7,814 nt of DNA from JARDZI01 sp041639705 (GCA_041639705.1 JBEQBT010000160.1:1-7814), one strand, 5' to 3'. Numbered from the stretch's first letter, positions 1 to 7,459 are shown. Notes: generated by a model not told the origin, from the letters alone. Made by a program: numbers and translations.

Positions 1-1
1 T

Positions 2-88
2 ACTCCGGAAATGGTAGACGATTTTTTAGACAATACAATCAAGTCAACTGTAATGGGTATTAGAAAACTTCTTCCTAAAGAATATTAA
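2..88 (+). CDS. C-terminal end of an unidentified protein (partial)
   Basis: An open frame enters from the left edge and ends at TAA (86-88), giving 28 codons that begin TPEMVDDFLDN and end in RKLLPKEY. The piece is charged and probably helical. It is too short to assign to a family, so no function is proposed. Clean codon usage and a hairpin directly after the stop (97-125) support a real gene end. The next gene has its own promoter, so the two are probably separate transcription units. Confidence 0.55.
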   Translation, partial: TPEMVDDFLDNTIKSTVMGIRKLLPKEY

Positions 89-96
89 AGTAGATA

Positions 97-125
97 AAAG
101 GGGGTATCATAATGGTATCTCCTTT
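97..125. terminator. Hairpin after the first gene, possible terminator
   Basis: Two 13-base arms (97-109 and 113-125) pair around a TAA loop, with three G-T wobbles in the plus-strand RNA. The arm starts AAAGGGGG and the other ends CTCCTTT. It begins nine bases after the TAA of the upstream gene, the usual place for a terminator. The plus-strand T-run is only three bases, so termination would be weak. In the other direction the stem is followed by CCCCCTTTTAT, which is a slightly better tail. Confidence 0.45.
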
Positions 126-173
126 AGGTTAGATGGACAGTTATTTAGTGATAAGATGCTATGACCTTAACTT

Positions 174-211
174 CCAGTGTGGAGATAAAAGCTCCTCTCT
201 CCGGTAACTGG
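174..211 (+). other. Long inverted repeat upstream of the amidohydrolase promoter
   Basis: CCAGT (174-178) pairs with ACTGG (207-211), and inside it GGAGA (181-185) pairs with TCTCC (198-202), separated by a small internal loop. An alternative inner pairing is GGAG (181-184) with CTCC (192-195), so two mutually exclusive folds are possible. It lies upstream of the predicted promoter at 248-275, so it would not be in that transcript. No T-run follows. It could belong to read-through RNA from the left gene, an unrecognised structured RNA, or a protein-binding site. Confidence 0.35.
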
Positions 212-224
212 CAAATTTGAACGT

Positions 225-238
225 GAAAAATATTTTTC
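225..238. promoter_or_regulatory. Perfect 14-bp palindrome, possible operator
   Basis: GAAAAATATTTTTC reads the same on both strands and sits about 10 bases upstream of the likely -35 zone of the amidohydrolase promoter. The position suits an activator site or an AT-rich UP-like element. In DNA this AT-rich such palindromes also arise by chance, and no regulator is encoded nearby. Confidence 0.25.
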
Positions 239-247
239 TGATAAAGG

Positions 248-275
248 TTTTAATTTGTCCCCTGTCTGATATAAT
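248..275 (+). promoter_or_regulatory. Extended -10 promoter for the amidohydrolase gene
   Basis: A perfect TATAAT at 270-275 is preceded by TG one base upstream (267-268), giving the extended -10 form TGnTATAAT. The -35 candidate TTTTAA (248-253, 16-base spacer) is poor, as is common with extended -10 promoters. Transcription would start near 282, giving a leader of about 50 bases before the ATG at 332. Confidence 0.6.
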
Positions 276-331
276 ATAATTAAAATATATCTAAAAATTT
301 AATTATTCTTATCAATTTAGGAGGATTTATA

Positions 332-1468
332 ATGTTGTTAATTAAAAATGGAACCGTTCTTACAATGGCTGGTGAGCCTATTGAAATGGGACAAGTGTTA
401 GTTGATAATGGCAGAATCATTTCAGTAGGGAAAGACATATCAACTCCTGAAAATTGCGAAATAATTGATGCAAATGGCGGATATATCATGCCTGGGATTA
501 TTGATGCTCATTGCCATATAGGAATGTGGGAAGATGGGATTGGATTTGAGGGGGCTGATGGAAATGAAATAACTGATCCTGCTACACCACAGCTAAGAGC
601 TATTGATGCAATCAATCCAATGGACAGGTCTTTTATTGAAGCCTATGAAAATGGTGTAACATGTGTGTGTACAGGCCCAGGAAGTGCAAATGTTATAGGA
701 GGTCAATTTGCTACGATCAAAACCAAGGGTAAGAGAATAGATAATATGATTGTTCAGCAAACTGCTGCAATGAAGGTTGCATTTGGAGAAAATCCAAAGA
801 GATGCTATGATGCAAAAAAAATGGCTCCCTCTACAAGAATGGCTACTGCTTCTATTTTAAGGGAGTACCTGCTTAAAACTAAAAATTATATGGAGAATAA
901 AGAGAAAAACTCCAGCTTTGATATGAAACTTGAAAGCCTGATTCCAGTTGTTAAGGGTGAGCTGAATATAAAGGCCCATGCTCACAGAGCTGATGATATA
1001 TTTACTGCAATTCGTATTGCTAAGGAATTTGGGCTTAAGATGACTATAGAACACTGTACAGAGGGACACTTAATTGCTGATGAACTGGCAAAGGAAGGCA
1101 TTCCTGCAATAGTAGGACCAACCTTTGGAGAAAGAAGTAAGGTTGAACTAAAGGAAAAAACCTTTGATACGCCTGCAGTATTGCATAAAGCAGGTGTTAA
1201 AATAGCCATAATGACAGATCATCCGGTAATACCGGTACATCATCTTCCCATTTGTGCCGCACTGGCTGTACGTGCAGGCTTGGACGAGGAAACAGCACTT
1301 AAAGCCATAACTATAAATCCTGCTGAAATACTTGGGATTTCTGACAGGGTAGGTTCGCTTGAAGTAAATAAAGATGCAGACATTGCAGTCTTTGACAAAC
1401 ACCCCTTTGATATACAGACTAAAACTACTTGTGTGCTAATTAATGGGGAAGTTGTTTATAAAAGATAA
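332..1468 (+). CDS. Metal-dependent amidohydrolase (imidazolonepropionase-like)
   Basis: A complete 378-residue protein of the amidohydrolase superfamily, which hydrolyses C-N bonds with one or two metal ions in a TIM barrel. The fold order is visible. An N-terminal beta-sandwich strand (LLIKNGTVLTMAG) is followed by the metal motif MPGIIDAHCHIG with H60 and H62. Then come KAHAHRADD (H216, H218), the histidine of IEHCTEGH (H241) and the catalytic-type aspartate in MTDHP (D296). A C-terminal sandwich return follows (GSLEVNKDADIAVFD, near 341-355). Length is normal for the family. The ATG is supported by AGGAGG at 319-324 with a seven-base gap. The protein has no signal peptide, so it is cytoplasmic. 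The gene stands alone with its own promoter. Related COG1228-type proteins are widespread in Firmicutes, but the substrate is not known and cannot be read from the sequence. It is not HutI by any clear feature, so no symbol is given. Confidence 0.9.
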   Translation: MLLIKNGTVLTMAGEPIEMGQVLVDNGRIISVGKDISTPENCEIIDANGGYIMPGIIDAHCHIGMWEDGIGFEGADGNEITDPATPQLRAIDAINPMDRSFIEAYENGVTCVCTGPGSANVIGGQFATIKTKGKRIDNMIVQQTAAMKVAFGENPKRCYDAKKMAPSTRMATASILREYLLKTKNYMENKEKNSSFDMKLESLIPVVKGELNIKAHAHRADDIFTAIRIAKEFGLKMTIEHCTEGHLIADELAKEGIPAIVGPTFGERSKVELKEKTFDTPAVLHKAGVKIAIMTDHPVIPVHHLPICAALAVRAGLDEETALKAITINPAEILGISDRVGSLEVNKDADIAVFDKHPFDIQTKTTCVLINGEVVYKR

Positions 1469-1499
1469 TGGGTTAACAATGGCAAATTAAGTACAAAGT

Positions 1500-1767
1500 T
1501 AATTAGCTCAATATATAAAAGTGGTAAGATGCCAGACGATAATGCCCTGACGGGCACCATAAATAATGAAAACTAAACTCCTGCACATAATATAAGTGGT
1601 AGTCAGTGAAATAATATCGAATGTGATTGGTACAATAAGTCCGAGTGCCAGACTGATTTTAGCTTCTTTATGTACCATTTATTGTCGCTCCTTTTAGGAA
1701 GCACCCAGAGTAGTCTATTAAATCAGGAATCTACACTGACTATTCAATATTATGTGAAGGAGTTGTT
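1500..1767 (+). ncRNA. Structured leader of an IS110 element, possible bridge RNA relic
   Basis: These roughly 270 bases before the IS110 transposase hold no credible gene but are rich in stem-loops. TGCCC/GGGCA closes a TGAC loop at 1543-1556. An arm at 1628-1638 pairs with 1668-1677 (TGGTAC with GTACCA, one bulged base) around a 29-base loop. A small hairpin lies at 1687-1702. The octamer TGCCAGAC occurs at 1530-1537 and again inside the large loop at 1646-1653. In IS110-group elements the non-coding left end just upstream of the transposase encodes the bridge RNA, whose internal loops recognise donor and target. Position and structure fit that, but the assignment is inference: I cannot see element ends or test guide-target complementarity. 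Confidence 0.35.
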
Positions 1768-2250
1768 TTGACTATGGATGTAATGTATAAAAATTGTTGT
1801 GGGCTAGATGTCCATAAGAAGATTATCAAAGCTTGCATAGTTACAGGTAAAAGTAAGAAAATACTTGAGTTTGGTACTATGACAGAGGACATTATCTCTC
1901 TTGTGGATTGGATAAAAGAGAAACAATGTGAATGCGTAGCAATGGAAAGTATAAAAAAATCCTCAAAAACAACTAAGGGGAATGAGTTTTTACGCACCAC
2001 CCTTGTTGAATGTGCAAAAGCTGCTGCACATACGAAGGATACTTACCTGTCTTCCCAATACCATCGAATTGCAGCACGGCGAGGAGCCAATCGAGCTAGT
2101 GTGGCTGTTGCTCACACTATACTGGTCATTATATATCACATTATAAAATCTGAAAAGCCTACTATGAACTAGGTGCTGATTACTTTACAAAATCAAATGA
2201 AAAAGCCATCTTGAAACGCACAGAAAAGACACTTAAAGCAATAGGGATGC
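1768..2250 (+). pseudogene. IS110-family transposase remnant (internal deletion plus frameshift)
   Basis: The first 61 residues are the start of a DEDD (RuvC-like) IS110 transposase: CCGLDVHKK with the first catalytic Asp (D14) and CVAMES with the Glu (E60). The frame then jumps directly to the C-terminal part (KTTKGNEFLRTTLVECA, then SQYHRIAARRGANRA). IS110 transposases are normally about 400 residues, so some 250 are missing, including the other two acidic residues and the region with the catalytic serine. The junction lies near 1950 and keeps the reading frame. A second lesion follows at about 2158-2160: one base is lost, so the continuous frame stops at 2172 while the family tail (YYELGADYFTKSNEKA) goes on one frame over to about 2250. 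AAGGAG at 1757-1762 precedes TTG 1768 or ATG 1774. The protein cannot be an active recombinase. Confidence 0.85.
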
Positions 2251-2251
2251 T

Positions 2252-5200
2252 ATGCCTTATTTTAACATTGTTGCCGAGACAAACAAAAACACCGTTGTGA
2301 CGGAATATAAGCCTGTCAAGGCACGTTCAGACAGCTATCAGAGTGAGGCTGCGCTGGAAAAGGAATTCATTCGTCTGCTTTGTGAGCAGGGGTATAAAAA
2401 CTTAAAAATCCATACAGAAAAAGATTTGATTGCAAATCTCCGTAACAAATTGGAGAAACTGAACCATTATCAGTTCTCAAATACGGAGTGGGATCAGTTT
2501 TTTTTAAGTGCTGTGGCAAATCCCAATGAGCATATTGTGGAGAAAACACGCAAGATACAAGAAGACTTTGTTCAGGTGCTAAGGCGTGATGATGGTACTT
2601 CTAAGAACATCGCTCTCATTGATAAAAAGAATATACTCAACAACTGTCTGCAGGTCATCAACCAGTATGTATTAGGCACGGCAGACGGTGCGAAATATGA
2701 CAACCGCTATGATGTCACCGTGCTTGTCAACGGTCTGCCTTTGGTGCATATAGAACTAAAACGCAGAGGTGTTGCTATCCGTGAGGCCTTCAACCAGATT
2801 AACCGTTATCAGCGTGATTCCTTCTGGGCAGGATGCGGTCTGTTTGAATATGTACAGATTTTTGTAATCTCCAATGGTACAAACACCAAGTACTATTCCA
2901 ATAGTACCAGTTTCAATGCCATCAAGGATGGGAATTCGGTCAAGGCAAAAAAGGGGAAAACGAGCAACAGCTTTGAGTTTACAAGCTTTTGGGCAGATGC
3001 CAATAACCGTGTCATTCCTGACTTGATTGATTTCACAAAAACTTTTTTTGCAAAGCATTCTTTATTGAATGTACTTACCAAGTATTGTATTTTCACATCG
3101 GAAAATATGCTGATGGTTATGCGTCCTTATCAGATTACTGCTACTGAGCGAATCTTAAATAGAATAGAAATCGCCAACAACTATAAGAAATATGGCAGTG
3201 TTGCAGGCGGTGGCTATATATGGCACACCACAGGCTCTGGTAAAACGCTGACCTCCTTCAAGACTGCAAGACTGGCTTCACAGCTGACCTATGTCGATAA
3301 GGTGCTGTTTGTGGTAGACCGTAAGGATTTGGACTACCAGACCATGAAAGAATATGACCGTTTTGAAAAGGGTGCTGTTAACAGCAACACTTCTACAGCT
3401 ATTCTGAAAAAGCAGCTGGAAAATCCTAATGCCACGATTATCATTACCACTATTCAGAAACTGGCAGCTTTTATTAAGAAATATAGCGGGCATGAGGTAT
3501 ATGACAAGCACGTTGTGATTATCTTTGATGAATGTCATCGCAGCCAGTTTGGGGATATGCATAGGGCAATCGTGAAGAATTTCAAGAAGTATCATCTATT
3601 CGGATTTACAGGGACACCGATTTTTGCAGCTAATTCTGGTGCGTCAAAGAATCCGGAATTCTTCACCACTGGGCAGACATTTGGCGACCAACTTCACACC
3701 TATACAATTGTAGATGCCATCAACGACAAGAATGTTCTTCCGTTCCGTGTGGATTACATCAAGACTATGGATACGGAAGAAGAAATCAGCGATGAAATGG
3801 TGTGGGACATTAACCGTGAAAAGACAATGATGGCACCACAGCGTATTGCCCTTGTGACAAAGTATATTCTGGAGCATTTTGACCAGAAAACCTACCGTGG
3901 GGATAAGACTTATATATTCAATTCCCTAACGAATATTGGGTCAGTTGCCTCTGCCGAAAGAGGAGCTGTAGAAGAAATTAAACAGAAACAGCGTATCAGT
4001 GGATTTAATTCCATTTTTGCCGTAGCATCTGCACCAATGGCGAAGTTGTATTATCAGGAATTCCAAAAACAGATGGCTGTAGACCCAACAAGAAAACTGC
4101 GTGTGGCTACCATATTCAGTTATGGTGCAAACGAGGAAGAAACCGATGGCATTCTGGACGAGGAAAATTCAGAGGATACCTCTGCTCTTGATCAGAACTC
4201 CCATGATTTCCTTGAATCAGCTATCAATGATTATAATGAAATGTTCCATACCAATTATGATACATCCAGTGACAAATTCCAAAACTATTATAAAGATGTT
4301 TCCCTGCGTATGAAAAACAAGGAGCTGGATTTGCTGATTGTAGTGAATATGTTCCTCACAGGTTTTGATGCCACCACACTCAATACCTTATGGGTGGACA
4401 AGAATCTGAAAATGCACGGATTGATTCAAGCATTTTCCAGAACTAATCGTATCCTTAATTCCATTAAGACCTTTGGTAATATTGTATGTTTTAGAAATCT
4501 GCAAAGAAGAGTGGACAGTGCCATTTCCCTCTTTGGTGACAAAGATGGAGGTGGTATTGTTTTGCTCCAGAGTTTCAAGGATTATTATTATGGATATATT
4601 TCTGCGAATGATAAAGCAATGCCGGGATATGTGGATATGATGGAGGAACTAAGGGGCAAGTTTCCACTTACAGAGCCACAAATTATTGGAGAGCAAAATC
4701 AAAAGGATTTCATCTCCTTGTTTGGGGCAATCCTGCGCATGAGAAATCTGCTGGCATCCTTTGATGAATTTCAAGGCAAAGAACTGATTACAGAGCGGGA
4801 TTTGCAAGATTATCTTGGTAGATATCAGGATTTGCGTGATGAATGGAAACGCAAGCGTGAAGCCGGAGAAAGCACGGATATTATTGATGATATCGTGTTT
4901 GAAGTGGAACTAATTAAGCAGATTGAGATTAACATCGATTACATTCTGATGCTTGTGAAGAAGTACCACGATGCCCACTGTGAAGATAAAGAAGTGCTGC
5001 TTACCATTAAGAAAGCCATTGATGCCAGCCCGGAACTCCGCAGCAAGAAACAGCTTATCGAGACATTCATTGCAGGCATCAATGATGCAGATGATGTCAT
5101 GTCAGAGTGGCATAATTATGTTGTGGAACAACGAGAGAAGGAACTTGAGACGATCATCACAGAAGAGAAATTGAAACCGGAAGATACCCGAAAATTCCTA

Positions 5201-5473
5201 GAAAATGCATTCCGTGATGGTGAAATCAAAACTGCCGGTACAGATATTGATAAGATTATGCCACCCGTTTCCAGATTCGGCGGAGGTGGCAGAACCAAGA
5301 AAAAGCAGAATGTCATTGATAAGCTGAAGGCTTTCTTTGAGAAGTATTTTGGTATTGGCGGTTCTGCATCGTTTACAGAGCCGGAAGGTGAACCGTTGGA
5401 ATATGGCTCTGACACACAAAGCAATCTGTCAAAGGTGGCAGAAAATACATCCCAATATGGTACAGATAATTAA
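2252..5473 (+). CDS. hsdR: Type I restriction endonuclease subunit R (type IC, EcoR124I-like)
   Basis: A full-length, 1073-residue motor and nuclease subunit of a type I restriction-modification complex. In the complex it joins HsdM and HsdS, translocates DNA with ATP and cuts far from the recognition site. The N-terminal PD-(D/E)XK nuclease shows D154, E168 and K170 (in HIELK) and the QxxxY motif at 182-186. The helicase core has Walker A (TTGSGKT, 326-332), the DEAD-box variant DECH (426-429), motif III TGTP (453-456), motif V (FLTGFDA, 701-707) and motif VI (QAFSRTNR, 726-733). The C-terminal helical part (about 790-1030) contacts the methylase core in relatives. The start gives the usual family N-terminus (YFNIVAETN), so the ATG is sound. 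The ribosome site is poor, an AGGG at 2243-2246. No hsdM or hsdS lies in the window, and an IS110 remnant abuts the start. By eye the gene looks richer in GC than its neighbours, suggesting transfer. No frameshift or lost motif is visible. Confidence 0.95.
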   Translation: MPYFNIVAETNKNTVVTEYKPVKARSDSYQSEAALEKEFIRLLCEQGYKNLKIHTEKDLIANLRNKLEKLNHYQFSNTEWDQFFLSAVANPNEHIVEKTRKIQEDFVQVLRRDDGTSKNIALIDKKNILNNCLQVINQYVLGTADGAKYDNRYDVTVLVNGLPLVHIELKRRGVAIREAFNQINRYQRDSFWAGCGLFEYVQIFVISNGTNTKYYSNSTSFNAIKDGNSVKAKKGKTSNSFEFTSFWADANNRVIPDLIDFTKTFFAKHSLLNVLTKYCIFTSENMLMVMRPYQITATERILNRIEIANNYKKYGSVAGGGYIWHTTGSGKTLTSFKTARLASQLTYVDKVLFVVDRKDLDYQTMKEYDRFEKGAVNSNTSTAILKKQLENPNATIIITTIQKLAAFIKKYSGHEVYDKHVVIIFDECHRSQFGDMHRAIVKNFKKYHLFGFTGTPIFAANSGASKNPEFFTTGQTFGDQLHTYTIVDAINDKNVLPFRVDYIKTMDTEEEISDEMVWDINREKTMMAPQRIALVTKYILEHFDQKTYRGDKTYIFNSLTNIGSVASAERGAVEEIKQKQRISGFNSIFAVASAPMAKLYYQEFQKQMAVDPTRKLRVATIFSYGANEEETDGILDEENSEDTSALDQNSHDFLESAINDYNEMFHTNYDTSSDKFQNYYKDVSLRMKNKELDLLIVVNMFLTGFDATTLNTLWVDKNLKMHGLIQAFSRTNRILNSIKTFGNIVCFRNLQRRVDSAISLFGDKDGGGIVLLQSFKDYYYGYISANDKAMPGYVDMMEELRGKFPLTEPQIIGEQNQKDFISLFGAILRMRNLLASFDEFQGKELITERDLQDYLGRYQDLRDEWKRKREAGESTDIIDDIVFEVELIKQIEINIDYILMLVKKYHDAHCEDKEVLLTIKKAIDASPELRSKKQLIETFIAGINDADDVMSEWHNYVVEQREKELETIITEEKLKPEDTRKFLENAFRDGEIKTAGTDIDKIMPPVSRFGGGGRTKKKQNVIDKLKAFFEKYFGIGGSASFTEPEGEPLEYGSDTQSNLSKVAENTSQYGTDN

Positions 5474-5484
5474 TTTCAAAAAGA

Positions 5485-5526
5485 AAACGACCGCACAGGA
5501 GCATTTCTACTCTTATGTGGTCGTTT
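5485..5526 (+). terminator. Hairpin downstream of hsdR, likely terminator
   Basis: AAACGACC and CACA (5485-5497) pair with TGTGGTCGTTT (5516-5526), leaving a two-base bulge and an 18-base loop that can fold a little further (GAG with CTC). It starts 12 bases after the hsdR stop. The following TTTCTATTTG is only a moderately T-rich tail. Position makes it the probable end of the hsdR transcript. Confidence 0.55.
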
Positions 5527-5636
5527 CTATTTGCCGCGATTTGGGGTTAGCAACCGTATAAATACAGCATTTCTGACAGATATACTTATGCGAATTGTTT
5601 CATTTCCTACCCCGAACAGCATAAAAAGCAGTGTAA

Positions 5637-6976
5637 AACACACAGTTAGAGACTGCAAGGGAGGCACAAAAGAAGTGGAAAAGTAGGACAATAGATGAAA
5701 GATCCGAAATATTAAATAAGACAGCGGATGTACTTCTTAAGCAAAAGGAAGAACTAGCAGAGCTGATGATAAGGGGAATTGCAAAGGATAGAAAAGGCTG
5801 TATTTCGGAAGTGGAGCGAACCTCTGATTTTATCCGGTTTTCTGCAGATGTTGGAAAAAATCTTTCTGGGGAAAGTATTCGTGGAGACAGTTATCCTGGA
5901 GGCAAAAAAATAAGGTATCGATTGTACAAAGAGAACCCCTAGGTGTAGTTTTGGCAATTTCCCCCTTTAATTATCCGGTTAATTTGGCAGCTTCAAAAAT
6001 AGCCCCAGGACTGATGGCAGGAAATTCAGTCGTATTTAAGCCAGCCTCCCAGGGCAGTTTATGTGGTTTATACCTGGCAAGTGCTTTTCATGAGGCAGGT
6101 GTTCCGGCAGGAGTGCTAAATACAGTAACTGGTAAGGGAAGTGAAATTGGTGATTATATTACCACACATAAAGGGATTAACTTTATTAATTTCACCGGAA
6201 GTACTGAAATTGGGAAACACATTTCACTAATTACGAGTATGGTTCCGCTGCTTATGGAGTTAGGTGGGAAAGATGCTGCAATAGTATTGGAAGATGCGGA
6301 TCTTGATTTGACTGCAAACAATATTGTTGCCGGTGGGTATTCCTATTCCGGCCAGCGCTGTACTGCAGTAAAACGAATTTTAGTCATGGAACAGGTAGCA
6401 GACAAACTGATCCAGAAAATAATGGCAAGGATGAAGAAATTGACAATGGGAAATCCCTTGGAAAGAGATGTTGATATCGTTCCTTTGATAAGTAAAAAGG
6501 CAGCAGATTTTGTATGGGAATTGATGGAAGATGCAAAAAGGAAAGGCGCGGAGCTTCTGGTTTGAGGGAATAGAGATGGAAATCTTATTGAACCGACTTT
6601 GTTTGACAAAGTTACTAGGGATATGAGGCTTGCATGGGAAGAGCCCTTTGGCCCGGTGCTTCCGATTATGAGGGTAAATGACAAAGACGAGGCAATCAAG
6701 ATTGCAAATGCCTCCCATTATGGATTGCAGTCAGCTGTATTTACGGAAAATATTAATGATGCTTTTTATGTTGCTAATAAGTTAGAGGTTGGAACGGTTC
6801 AAGTGAATAACAAAACTGAGAGGGGACCAGACCATTTCCCTTTCCTTGGGGTGAAGTCCTCCGGCATTGGGACTCAGGGAATTCGCTATTCCATTGAATC
6901 CATGTCCAGGCTAAAAGCAACTGTAATCAACATACACAACAGTGAAAATAATCAATTATCATCAAAGATAAAATAA
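5637..6976 (+). pseudogene. gapN: Degraded non-phosphorylating glyceraldehyde-3-phosphate dehydrogenase
   Basis: When intact, GapN is a cytoplasmic aldehyde dehydrogenase that oxidises glyceraldehyde-3-phosphate to 3-phosphoglycerate and makes NADPH. Family marks are clear: AISPFNYPVN, VVFKPASQG, FINFTGSTEIG, the general-base Glu in LMELGGKD, the catalytic Cys in SGQRCTAVKR, WEEPFGPVLP, and the GapN-typical NNKTERGPDHFPFLG. Three kinds of damage are visible. The first 45-50 residues and the start codon are missing: homology begins at ETAREAQKKW near 5649, with an upstream stop at 5634-5636. A run of seven A (5904-5910) is one base short, shifting the frame so that the N-terminal part stops at 5941. 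A TGA at 6563-6565 replaces what is normally a Gly-type codon after AELLV. From 5951 onward the rest lies in one frame apart from that stop. Some conserved positions are also altered (AKDRKGCISE). The TAA is embedded in the following terminator. Confidence 0.92.
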
Positions 6977-7010
6977 AAGTATGGGAGGTGAATGCCTCCC
7001 ATACTTTTAT
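6973..7010. terminator. Strong bidirectional Rho-independent terminator
   Basis: A perfect 16-bp stem (6973-6988 with 6995-7010) with GGGAGG/CCTCCC at its top closes a six-base TGAATG loop. The stem contains the gapN stop codon. In the plus direction it ends ACTTTTATAT. In the minus direction it ends ACTTTTATTTTAT, which is the better T-tract. It separates two converging genes and probably serves both. Confidence 0.9.
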
Positions 7011-7014
7011 ATAT

Positions 7015-7053
7015 AAGGCAGCTCACATATAAAAGCAATATGCCAGCTGCTTT
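7015..7053. repeat. Second inverted repeat between the converging genes
   Basis: AAGGCAGCT (7015-7023) pairs with AGCTGCTTT (7045-7053) with one G-T wobble in plus-strand RNA, around a 21-base AT-rich loop. It lies just after the stop of the minus-strand gene and before the main terminator. It could be an accessory 3' structure. No clear T-run follows in either direction. Confidence 0.4.
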
Positions 7054-7066
7054 AGTTCACGCCATT

Positions 7067-7459
7067 TTAAAATTTAATTACCCTTGGTGCCTCAGTAAAG
7101 GATGATATAGTTGCTGTGGCATCCTTTAAATAGAACACCTGTGTGTTTCCATCCTCTGCCTTATACATGGACTGCAGAGATGGATATGCATCAAGCATAT
7201 GCTGCTTGGCTTCGATTCTGTCGTCCTCTATGGCCTTAGCTTCTATGCGTACCCATTTGCCTTCATAAAATGCACAGATTTCTATCTTAGGGTTTGACAA
7301 TATTTGCTTTGATACATTTTTTACCTTGCCTGTCTGAACATAAAGCTTACCTTCAAAAATGTCCACTGTGCCAAAGGGAAGGACTCTTGGCTGGTTTTCT
7401 TCAACTGTTGCTATATAGTAGGTTTCACACTTTTTTAAAAATTCATAGATTTCCTCCAT
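7067..7459 (-). CDS. Pyridoxamine 5'-phosphate oxidase-like FMN-binding split-barrel protein
   Basis: A 130-residue cytoplasmic protein of the flavin-reductase/PNPOx-like split-barrel group. Members bind FMN or F420 as dimers, but small ones like this usually have no proven substrate. Visible marks are a short N-terminal helix (MEEIYEFLKKC), the first barrel strand TYYIATVEENQPRVLPFG (13-30), the strand GKLYVQTG (37-44) followed by KVKNVSKQI with phosphate-contact type residues, NPKIEICAF, and the strand KWVRIEAKA. The frame can be extended to a TTG at 7489, giving 140 residues. However, GGAGG at 7468-7472 lies eight bases before the ATG at 7459 and only two before the ATG at 7465. The family also normally starts at this MEEIYEF point, so 7459 is chosen. 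The gene is transcribed alone, converges with gapN and ends before a shared terminator. True PdxH activity is unlikely given the small size. Confidence 0.88.
   Translation of the reverse strand: MEEIYEFLKKCETYYIATVEENQPRVLPFGTVDIFEGKLYVQTGKVKNVSKQILSNPKIEICAFYEGKWVRIEAKAIEDDRIEAKQHMLDAYPSLQSMYKAEDGNTQVFYLKDATATISSFTEAPRVIKF

Noticed and set aside
2101..2251. Promoter for hsdR inside the IS110 remnant (for example TTGCTC with TATATC, or TTGAAA with TAAAGC)
   Set aside because: The hexamers match poorly, and several equally weak pairs occur in this AT-rich stretch.
5116..5424. Minus-strand ORFs antisense to hsdR
   Set aside because: They are shadows of the hsdR frame, with no ribosome site or recognisable domain.
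5904..5910. A7 run in gapN as programmed frameshifting or phase variation
   Set aside because: Slippage there would not yield a working enzyme, because the start codon is missing and a later stop remains.
6563..6565. In-frame TGA in gapN read as selenocysteine
   Set aside because: The position normally holds a Gly-type residue in a surface stretch, not a catalytic Cys. The gene also lacks its start and has a frameshift, so a plain nonsense mutation is the better reading.
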